NCBI RefSeq assembly: GCF_013373865.1
Contig: NC_050471.1
Location: 18,781,047 to 18,845,046, forward strand
From: Monomorium pharaonis
Taxonomy: Eukaryota; Arthropoda; Insecta; Hymenoptera; Formicidae
Direction: 5' to 3'
Length of the DNA stretch: 64,000 bases
The notes under the pieces are model-generated. The model was not told the DNA's origin, did not search any database, and saw only the letters and a list, made by a program, of their open reading frames with translations. Position numbers and translations under genes: made by a program. Within the stretch, counting starts at the first letter, position 1; every line of letters starts with the position of its first letter. Shown here one piece after another: positions 55,885 through 64,000 of this stretch.

Positions 55885-56237
55885 TGGTTCTGGCAAGGGG
55901 GGCTTCGCCCTCCTCCCGCACCCACCCCGTCCAAATCGCTAACCCATGTACTATGAAATGCGGAATTGTATCGTGTGCAATCTGGTCCGTGTGCAAACGG
56001 GTCGGTGCGCAATCGGGTCCGTGTGCAATCGGGTCGGTGTGCAATCGAGTCCGTGTCCAATCGGGTTTGTGTCTAATCAAGTCCGTGTCCAATCGGGACT
56101 GTGTCCGATCGGATCTGTGTCCAATCGAGTCTGTGTCCAATTGAGTCTGTGTCCAATCGGGTCTGTGTCCAATCGAGAAATACTACTGTGTCCAATCGCT
56201 TATGTGCGCAATCGGGACAGTCCCGTCTTAAACACTC
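55885..56237. mobile_element. Foldback element C2, one arm with part of the core
   Basis: Starts with the hairpin GGGGGGCTTCGCCCTCC and CACCCCGTCCAAATCGCTAA, then CCCATGTACTATGAAATGCG, then an array of 16-base monomers (GTGCGCAATCGGGTCC) to TACTACTGTGTCCAATCGCT and the end CGGGACAGTCCCG...ACACTC. The array type and inner junction are those of element C. The other arm is missing. Confidence 0.75.
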
Positions 56238-56245
56238 AGAGGAAG

Positions 56246-56898
56246 TGTCATCCCGTATTATCGCGCGAGATATCAAGTGACACCTCGCGCAAGGCCGACC
56301 GGCCATCACACCGGTCAACGCATCGGTCGAGACTCGGAATTCCACCGATCTTAGCTTAGGAACGATTACGCCACATTTCTTGTGGTAATGCTAAAATCGC
56401 AATTTAGCGGTTTGTTGTTAAGCCCGCGAATATTTCCCGCGCGCTGGATGCGCGCGGCCATTATCGTATCGAGTTGCTCCTCCAATTGACACTTTCCGTG
56501 AACTATATAAACGACTGCCGATTGATGGGCAACGGATCAGTTATTAATTATTCATGCTCATACCCATGTCACGTGTGTTCTTACTATTCCGGGTCACACA
56601 GACCTCAATACGTAAAGACTCAATTATACTTATACTACATAGCGACGAAGCGTCAGGCGAGCTATCAAGTTCTCGCCGAGTTTTATTGTCACACACATTC
56701 AACACGACGCGGCATCATCGACGACCGCACGCGTTGAGAGCCAATCTGTACATTATACAGAATAAACAACGCTTTTTATATAAAGACGAAAGTGTCGTTA
56801 CTTGTGGACCTGGCCCTCGCAGTACTTCCTCCGCGAGTTCCAACTCTTTGGGCAGACACGATCCCGAAATTATCCTTGTTGCACCGAAAGGTACAACA
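56246..56898 (+). repeat. Solo LTR, Gypsy type
   Basis: Starts TGTCATCCCG, has TATATAAA (56504-56511) and AATAAA (56761-56766), ends GGTACAACA. Shares blocks with the LTR at 49934-50714. Start boundary uncertain; an alternative start is at 56278. No clear target duplication. Confidence 0.65.
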
Positions 56899-57339
56899 TA
56901 ACAAAAAAAGTTTCATAAATACGACACATAATTATTCAGTATAGGAGTATATCAGATAAATTTGCAACTTTCCACATGTAGCGAGGTCCACCCCCCGTTT
57001 ACAGAGGGAAACGACGTCCACGCTTGTACTTTACCGCAAGTGTTTGCGACATTAGATTTGAAATTGTGGCCAAGTAGCGAATTCAAAATGTTTGGGTTCA
57101 GTTAGGAAAAAATACGATGAAGGAGTGCAGGGGGAGGGCCGGAGCTTTTCCCCGTCCACGCGTTTTCTAAGAATAACCAAACCAATTATATGTTGCTATT
57201 AGGATAATGCGAAAACATTAGAAACGAACAGTGTGGATCTTGTTTGGCGTGGAAAGTCGCAAACCCATTCAGCACTTTTACCGTATTTATGAAATGTATA
57301 TTTTTATATGAACACATGACAATAACAGAATCGTACTTA
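56899..57339. other. Intergenic or intronic, with a lone core motif
   Basis: Mostly unassigned. GTGGAAAGTCGCAAACCCAT at about 57248-57267 is an isolated copy of the foldback core motif. Confidence 0.4.
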
Positions 57340-57906
57340 CAAGGGAACGGACAGAACTGTCCCTTACCGATTTTAATGAGCTTTGGATATGTTGTAGAAC
57401 ATGAAAAAAATATTCGACCCATATTTTTTTTAGTCGCGTATCTCGACGTTAGGGGTTGAAACCACCCCTCGAAAATAATGCATTTATTCGTTTTTGGCGA
57501 ATATCTTTGAAAGTATAAGATTTATAAAAAAAAGTTTTATACAAAAGTTTTATGACATTTTATACTCTTTACAATAGTATATTTAGATTTCTCAAAAATT
57601 TCAAGCTTTTTAAATTACCCCTACATAATTACTTCTATATAATTCATATAATAATATACATATAATTATATTACCTTTATTATCAGAGTGTGCTATGTGG
57701 ATATAGTGTAAATAATATAATTATGCACATTGTTATTGCAGTTTATATTTTATATTTCTCTCTTGATATTATATACTTTGTTATATTGTATTTGCAGTTT
57801 TAAATATTAAAAAAATATTTTGTTTTATATTAATCTATATTCGCATTTGTAACAATAAAAATATACGTACGCACATACGTATATGTATGCTACTTTTGTT
57901 ATATGT

Positions 57907-59636
57907 TGTCACGACTTTTCCTGACCGGGAAAGCCGCGAGCAAAAAGCAGCGAGACCGATAGGGTAACCGGTACCCCCGATGCCGTGCTTGTTGCGCTCG
58001 AATCTCGGCCACACGTTATCACGAGAATTGTTGGGCGCCAGACGCGCTCGACGACGCGTCAATTCGCGAAACTCGTTACGCCAAGGTGTCCTCGATCCTC
58101 GCGCGACAATCTCGACCAGCTCTGCCTAACGGTAGAGGGGCGGGGTGAATCGTAAGGGAGCAGGCGAATGCGGTAACACGAAGTGGTGGACGACACACTA
58201 GAAAAATAGACTCCGAACGTAACAAGTAACGAACTTTATTAAAATTAATAGTCAGACAGAAACAATAATATCGCGGGACGCGGCATGCGGCGTGCCGACA
58301 ATGCGGCGCCCCGGCGCGAGGCAAACCAAACAGAAACGCGAACGATACGCGGGAAGCTCCCGCGGTAGGCACGCGGCCGACAAGGACAGACGATGGAATC
58401 TTCCGCGCACATGAATTCCGGACGTTATGAACGTGCCTACACTCCCGGCAACTAAAGAACGCGACCACGTGTCTCGCGGGGGTCACACAATAATCGCCGG
58501 CCGCTACCGCACTACACACCGTCGCGAAACCGGAAGTCCCGTCCACCCGCTACTCGCGACGCGATACTCGCTCGCGCGAGGGCTTTGCGGCGCGCACGGT
58601 CGAGGGGAATCTCCGACGGAACCCACGCGTCTTCACGATCGTCCTCCCCGTGGCTCGGCGCTTCGGCGTCCCGCCCGCTTGCATCCGATATATTCCCAAT
58701 TAATGACACGAACGTATGACCGCCCTGCGGTCCACGCGAGTCACGCACCAACACAAAAGCGGATGCAGAACGGGCCCGGGAACACCTCGCCGGCCGGCAA
58801 CCGCTCACAGTAACTTATCTTGACAGGCCACCTCACCGATAATGTCCTGGCGACGTCCTCCCTCGTCTCCAGGCTCGTCCCTTTGCCCTGGTTGAGGCCT
58901 CGCACAAGCCACACCGATACTTCACCAGGGACACGACACGCAACTTAACGGCGGGGCCGTTCGCACGCAAAAGCGGGGTGGATCGCGGTCGATCCCGGAT
59001 CGACGCCGCGACCCCCCGTCCAGTCATGCGCATTGTTTCCGCGCCGCGACCCAATTGCTGCAAGGCACGCAGTCCTGCGTACGCAGGGACGTGCGCGCCG
59101 TAATCCTTCCGGGGGCCTCGCAGGCCCCCGCAAAATATTCTTTCTCCCGCTGGGCCATTTCCCGAGCCGGGGCAGCGCACGCGGGGACCTCCGGTCCTCT
59201 TGAGAGGACTTGACGCCTCCCTCGACGCGTTTGGTCCCATCCGGGCTCCTCCACAGCCCTCCGGGACGTCCCGTCGTGGTGTCGGCGGGCACCGCCGCCT
59301 TAGGCTCCGGCCGTGGCTCTCCCAGGGCCACGCCGAATTCCCGTGCGGGCCGCGTGCTCGTCTCTCCCGGGCACCGGTGGCGTCCTTCCTCCTTCCCCGC
59401 ATCGTCGTCGCTCTCTCTCCTCCTCTCTCGCTCTCTCGCCGCATTCCATCGGAAGACGGCCGCCGCGCAAAGAAATCAAAAATACAAGAAATTAATACTA
59501 CGCTCGCTAGGTCTGTCGCGGTTCCCCATGGAGATCCCCTCTCGCCTCTCGCCTGTTTTCCCCGTACGGCGCGAATTCGCAGCCTGTGACGGGGGAGGAA
59601 CGCTGCTATCTGTTGCAGCTGAGCTACCACGTCACA
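57907..59636 (-). repeat. 1.73-kb solo LTR-like insertion, GC-rich
   Basis: Bounded by TGTCACGACTTTTCC and CCACGTCACA with ATGT duplicated on both sides (57903-57906, 59637-59640). The sister Harbinger copy lacks it, which confirms the insertion. AATAAA on the minus strand (about 58228-58233) suggests minus orientation. Long open readings (265 codons minus at 59630-58833, several plus) are GC-driven with no domain. Family unknown. Confidence 0.65.
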
Positions 59637-59858
59637 ATGTATATATGCATTTATACTTTATACCATGTAATACGTTGGGTATTATGTAATTAAGATTAAT
59701 CCATTTTTGTTCTAATATAAAAATATATGCAGGAGAAACAGTTATTGAATCTGACGCGACTAAAAAAATAACGCAACTTCTAGAGCGGCGCCTATAGCAC
59801 GAGATTATCATTTCGTTTTGCCAATAATTGAGAATGATGGAACCCATATATTATTATA

Positions 59859-60610
59859 CACTCAGTCGAAAAAAAAGCGGTACACCTAAAATTTGTCAAA
59901 AAATCACTAAACTTCTAATGATGATAACTCCGCGAGTATTAAAGATAGAAAGGTTTCTAAAAAAAGAAATTAAAGCTTCAAATGTCTACTTTAAGAATCG
60001 ATTTAGTAAAATTTTGCGTAATAATTGTTTTTTAAATGGCGTATGACAAAGCGAGAGCATGCGAAATTGAAAAATATTGGTCCGAGTTTGCGACGATTCA
60101 TGGCGTGAGGCAAGTATCGCAACTTGATGGGATAAAAAGCATGCGATAGTACAGAGTTTCCCCTTCAAAATGCTTTTTTACTCGTCTCGATACGATGATT
60201 TTTCGCTGAGATATGCGCATTTAAAGTAAAAAACTGCTTTTTTATTCAAATGAGCATATCTCAGCGAAAAATCATCGTATCGAAACGAGTAAAAAAGCAT
60301 TTTGAAGGGGAGACTCTGTACTATCGCATGCTTTTTATCCCATTAAGTCGCGACACTTGCCTCTTGCCATGGATCGTCGCAAACTCGGATCAATATTTTT
60401 CAATTTCGCGTGTTTTCGCTTTGTCATACGCCATTTAAAAAACAATTATTACGCAAAATTTTACTAAATCGATTCTTAAAGTAGACATTTGAAGCTTTAA
60501 TTTCTTTTTTTAGAAACCTTTCTATCTTTAATACTCGCGGAGTTATCGTCATTAGAAATTTAGTGATTTTTTGACAAATTTTAGGTGTACCGCTTTTTTT
60601 CAAATGAGTG
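59859..60610. mobile_element. 752-base palindromic Tc1/mariner-type MITE
   Basis: Flanked by TA. Ends CACTCAGTCGAAAAAAAAGC and inverse of CACTCATTTGAAAAAAAGCG; arms nearly perfect to the centre near 60235 (GAGCATATCTCAGCG... pairs with CGCTGAGATATGCGC). Confidence 0.75.
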
Positions 60611-61022
60611 TATATGGATGGATTCGGCTTTTAATGCTCTTTAATTTTTGTCTTTACAAAATTTTCAAAATGTTGAAAAAAAAGGTAAATTAAAAAGTTT
60701 GAAATTTTAGAAAAATCTAAATATATTATTGTAAAGAGTATAAAATGCAGTAAAACTTATGTATAAAACATTTTTCCATAAACCTTATATTTTCAAAGAT
60801 ATTTGCCAAAAACGAAAAAATGCGTCATTTTCGGGGGATGGTTTCAACCTTTAAACGTCGAGATACGCAGCTAAAAAAATATGGGTTTAATATTTTTTTA
60901 TGTTCTACAACATATCCAAAGCTCATTAAAATCGGTGAGGGACAGTTCTGTCCGTTCCCTTGTTAAACTATAGGAATTCTTATAGTCAGTATTAAGAGAT
61001 ATCTCAAGATATAAACATGTGA

Positions 61023-61322
61023 TATAACGAGTTTCTCCATTTAACCAACAATTACGAAGAATTAGTGCGTTATCTTTGTGAAAATAATTTAATTAGACGA
61101 ACCATTGAATGTCCGCAATGTAAGAAGACTCTTGAAATAGATTATGGAAATATAACGTTATTTTATTCGACTGGGCATTACAAAGTTATTCGTAGACAAA
61201 AGAAACAAAAAAAGATATGCCATTTCAAATTAAGCCCATTTAATGGACATTTTTTCCCGTCCACTAACATCTCCTTCTACTTACAACATGTGAAAGTCGC
61301 TGCTTTACTAAAATATATTTAA
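61023..61322 (+). pseudogene. Merlin/ISXO2-like transposase N-terminal fragment
   Basis: Open from 61023. Reads YNEFLHLTNNYEELVRYL, then IECPQCKKTLEIDYG, a half zinc ribbon (CPxC), and FKLSPFNGHFFPSTN. The layout (short helical start, CPxC ribbon, then a partner motif) resembles the N-terminus of IS1016/Merlin-type transposases. The DDE part is missing and the second cysteine pair is not visible. The upstream ATG at 61017 is followed by a stop. Confidence 0.45.
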
Positions 61323-61369
61323 AATGTACATCTCTACAAAATCCACGCTGTTTGTTTTCAATGTTTTCG

Positions 61370-62420
61370 CATTATCCAAATAGCGACATAAAATTGATTG
61401 GGTTATTCTTAGAAAACACGTAAGCGAGGAAGAAGCTGCGCCCCCTTAGTTTACAAAGAAGGCAAACAACGTGAGGGACGATGTCAAAAGCTTTACTAAA
61501 ATTAAAAAGGATTAAAATAATTTTTTTCTTATCGATACCTCTCTGTATATCATCACACATTCGGAGTAATGTAGTCTGAGTACTGAAACCAGCACGATAG
61601 CCCGACTGCCTAGGGTCGAGTAGGTCGTTCTCACTAAGAAATTGTTCGATCTGTCTGTATATTAATATCTCAAAGACCTTGGAGAGTTCTGGAAAATTAT
61701 GAGGCGAGTGTCTGAAGGAGTGAGAGGCGTCCGGATCTTGGATAGAGATCGTATACGGCCACGCTTCTAGGGAAGATGAAAATAAGAATGACGAATGAAG
61801 CCATTGAATAATGTTAAGAGAAATGGAGCAATGCAAGGAAGAGCTTGCTTGAGACAAAACATAGAGGTAGCATTAGATCCAGAGGAGAGAGAACTACCTG
61901 GAGAAGCCCTAAAAGCGTCGAATAGGTTGACTCAAAGCGATGTCACTTAGAGAGAACGAAAGTTGTGTTTCAGGAATAAGAGATAGAGCAGAGATAAAAT
62001 CTGAGACGGTACATGCAAGCACAAAGTTAGTAACAAAAGCATAAAAACGGTTAAGCTCATCTGCAGGGAAAAAGCATAAAGGAGAAGCTTTCCACATTTT
62101 TACAAAGTCATTGATATTGGCGAGAAGATTATATTGGTACTCTTGACTCTCTTGATATCACAATTGAGTTTGTTTCTCTCATGTCTGTAGATCACGTAAT
62201 GCAAGAGACAGTTCCTACGCCTGTTTGTATAAGAAATTGCGGTTTCGGATACAACGTTTAAGATCTGTATCTAGCTATAGTATTGATGGTTTATTCGCGA
62301 CGAATGATCGAACTGGAGCATGCTGATTGAAAGCATTTAAAAGTTTGCGGTAGGGAGTGAGTGAAAGCATCGACCTCATACGACGAGGCAATAAGGCTCA
62401 ACAGTTCAAAATCATTAAGA
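61370..62420 (-). pseudogene. LINE reverse transcriptase remnant (CR1/Jockey type)
   Basis: Minus strand: LSKVFEILIYRQIEQFLSEN, DPRQSGYRAGFSTQTTLLRM and ILILFNFSKAFDIVPH (RT motifs 1-3), with an upstream piece at 62097-61909. Similar layout to the LINE at 39835-44590 but much more decayed. Confidence 0.65.
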
Positions 62421-62828
62421 GAGTCTCGAGAAAGTGCAACAAATTTTTTAAGATATCTTTTGACAAGTAGTTGCTGTTGTGTAAGAGAAACATCAAACTA
62501 TAAGCAGCAAACTATAAACATCAAAATATAACCGTAAATTTTTTTATGTGATTGACTACTGATAGCCGCGGGATTTAAGGTTTGAGCGGCGGACTGGTTG
62601 GGTGACGAGACAGATAAATATATACAACGGTAACAGTTTATTGCAAACAGATAGATCCTATGCTAATATAATATATTTCTCTACGCTAATATATTACAGA
62701 AAGTTCTCGTTTCGCGAGGTGCGCAAGTAGTAGCTATGTTGGCGATGTGAGTCGCGACGCGCGTGCGCCCGGAGTCTTTGCAAGCAATGTGACGTTGCGG
62801 CGGTGCGCACGATGCGTGCGCCGGTCGA
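62421..62828. other. Unassigned, GC content rising to the right
   Basis: Nothing recognised. TTTATT at about 62637 could be a minus-strand polyadenylation signal of an LTR-like block extending to 62990. Confidence 0.3.
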
Positions 62829-62935
62829 GCGGTGCTCGGATTGGTGGTGGCGGTCGATCGCGGTGAGCGCGGCGCTCGGGTTGGTTGCGGCAGTCGATCG
62901 CGGCGTATGCGGCGCTCGGATTGGTCACGGTAATG
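62829..62935. repeat. Tandem repeat of about 48 bases
   Basis: GTGCTCGGATTGGTGGTGGC, CGCTCGGGTTGGTTGCGGCA and CGCTCGGATTGGTCACGG start successive copies, each containing TCGATCGCGG. Confidence 0.7.
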
Positions 62936-62999
62936 CGCGGCTGGGCGATACGGCGTGTTTACGGTCCGATCAGCTGTCACCTTCGACCTTGGGATACCC

Positions 63000-63275
63000 T
63001 TACACAAACTCTACTTAAATACAAGTTTGGCTGGACGGATTCCTACGATTACGAATGTGGCTGTCTAATCCAAGATATAAATCACATTTTTTGGGTATGC
63101 CCCAACCTTTCACATGCCAGAGTGAGCTTATATAACAAACTATTTGAACTAAAATTATATGCCTCTTTCATCGTTGAATATTTAATTGCCAATTTGGACA
63201 AAAAGATCGCCAAGACTATGGTCAGGTTTATAGTAGAAGGTAAAATTAATATTAAAAAATTTTTTTTTTTATAAA
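63000..63275 (+). pseudogene. LINE C-terminal fragment
   Basis: The + strand reads LLKYKFGWTDSYDYECGCLI and QDINHIFWVCPNLSHAR. CxC...H....C is the Cys/His motif at the end of many LINE reverse transcriptases. It ends in a T-rich run at 63257. Truncated at the start. Confidence 0.55.
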
Positions 63276-64000
63276 ACAACATATATTAAGAGCTAATGAT
63301 CTTGTTGAGTCGCATGCCGAGAGACTATCTTTATAGGTCGGAAGGTGAGACTTGTCATTTACACGTAATTTGAAAAGAAGAGATTCTCCATTAAACAAGA
63401 GTTTAATTTTGAAAATAAGGGCACAGTCTCACCCTCATGACTGTTGCCCTCCGAAATCATTAAATCGTGGTACTGTGTCCCAATTGGGACAGAAATCCAT
63501 TGGGCGTAAGAAGAAGGAGAAGAAGACCTTCGACCATCCCGCGAGGATGGTCTTCCGCGGCGTTGGTTTCCCCTTAATTCAGGGTTCCCGAAGACGGTGT
63601 CGGAAAGCAGTCACTCAGTTTGCAGACCGGGGTCAGGTTATGATCGGGGCGATGTGGTGCTGTTCAATACGCGGCATCAGGAAACACAATCAGTGCATGC
63701 TAATACGGGAATCGGATTTGAGATTATGTGGCACACGATGCGTACACTAGGAGGCCAGGCTCAATTCGCCAGGAGGATCAATCCGCTCAGTACGCTAGAC
63801 CGGAGAGATCTGATTTGGCATCGGTGGAGGGCTTTTATAACCCTAGTTCGGTGGCAAGAGGGATAGGAACGTGCAGAGAAGCTAGATGTGCGGAGGGCGT
63901 CACGCAATGTAGAGGGGTAACGGCTCTGTATTTACTGCCTTAACGGCCGTGTAGGAACGGCACGTTACAGCAATATCAAGTAAATCGTGACCGGCCATGA
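63276..64000. other. Unassigned block, probably repeat-derived
   Basis: Several overlapping + strand readings (63352-63750, 63597-63866) without domains I recognise. Contains AAGACCTTCGACCATCCCGC with partial inverse symmetry (ACCATCCCGCGAGGATGGT at 63533-63551). Confidence 0.3.

Larger units (their letters stand above)
57340..60962. mobile_element. Palindromic Harbinger-like element, second copy
   Basis: Same ends as 33650-37379 (CAAGGGAACGGACAGAACTG), flanked by TTA on both sides (57337-57339, 60963-60965). The native body is interrupted by a 1.73-kb LTR-like insertion (57907-59636) and a palindromic MITE (59859-60610). Confidence 0.75.

Noticed and set aside
58833..59630. 265-codon minus-strand ORF
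   Set aside because: Lies inside the GC-rich LTR-like insertion, Arg/Gly/Pro-rich, no domain, other frames also open.
63352..63943. Three overlapping plus-strand ORFs at the right edge
   Set aside because: No recognisable domain and mutually overlapping frames; left as unassigned.

Overview
The window is animal nuclear DNA, most likely from an insect and plausibly an ant. It is AT-rich and full of transposable elements of arthropod type (mariner, Helitron, piggyBac-like and Harbinger-like MITEs, Ty3/Gypsy, Copia-type LTR, several LINEs, a Polinton/adintovirus-like capsid block). The only host gene I recognise is a tubulin tyrosine ligase-like polyglutamylase of the TTLL5 type on the + strand. 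Five internal coding exons (4277-4533, 26872-27071, 38130-38353, 46434-46614, 54548-54710) have canonical splice sites and compatible phases. Both ends of the gene lie outside the window or were not recognised. The organism assignment is inference; the exon chain is read directly from the sequence.

Almost everything else is intronic or flanking mobile DNA. 0-2.5 kb: the 5' end of a minus-strand Gypsy-type element (gag start, tRNA-Leu-type primer site, LTR) next to a LINE tail. 6-13.6 kb: degenerate minus-strand LINE copies broken by three foldback-like elements whose arms are arrays of 15-17 bp monomers, plus a solo LTR and a Copia-type LTR. 13.6-21.6 kb: a DNA transposon with a triplicated terminus, a second foldback family built on GACGTC-centred repeats, a 500-base assembly gap and a dead mariner. 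24-26.2 kb: a complete non-autonomous Helitron carrying a nested TTAA-flanked element. 29.7-32 kb: broken capsid genes of a Polinton-like virus or transposon. 33.6-37.4 and 57.3-61 kb: two large palindromic elements with TWA target duplications, each holding another palindromic element. 39.8-44.6 kb: a nearly full-length two-ORF LINE. 47.5-54.3 kb: foldback halves, a gag-less Gypsy pol remnant, and a very young non-autonomous LTR element.

The most unusual signal is a family of foldback-like elements at about 7.9, 9.6, 11.1, 19.1, 47.8 and 55.9 kb. They share a core (motif GTCGCAAACCCATGTGG, a GT/AC microsatellite and a GC-rich hairpin) and an outer end beginning GAGTG. Each copy carries its own version of a short tandem monomer beginning roughly GTGTCCAAT, and in the copies with both arms visible the two arms use the same monomer in opposite orientation. 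One copy has a 10-base target-site duplication. The second notable signal is in the young LTR element: three tandem 27-nt hairpins in the region between TATA box and polyadenylation signal, with compensatory stem changes, and a single in-frame ORF fusing gag-protease to the integrase tail after loss of the rest of pol.

Relationships: the TE insertions are the content of the TTLL5 introns (about 22, 11, 8 and 8 kb). Many are nested, so relative ages can be read: LINE copies are oldest, foldback elements inserted into them, and LTR elements inserted into foldbacks.
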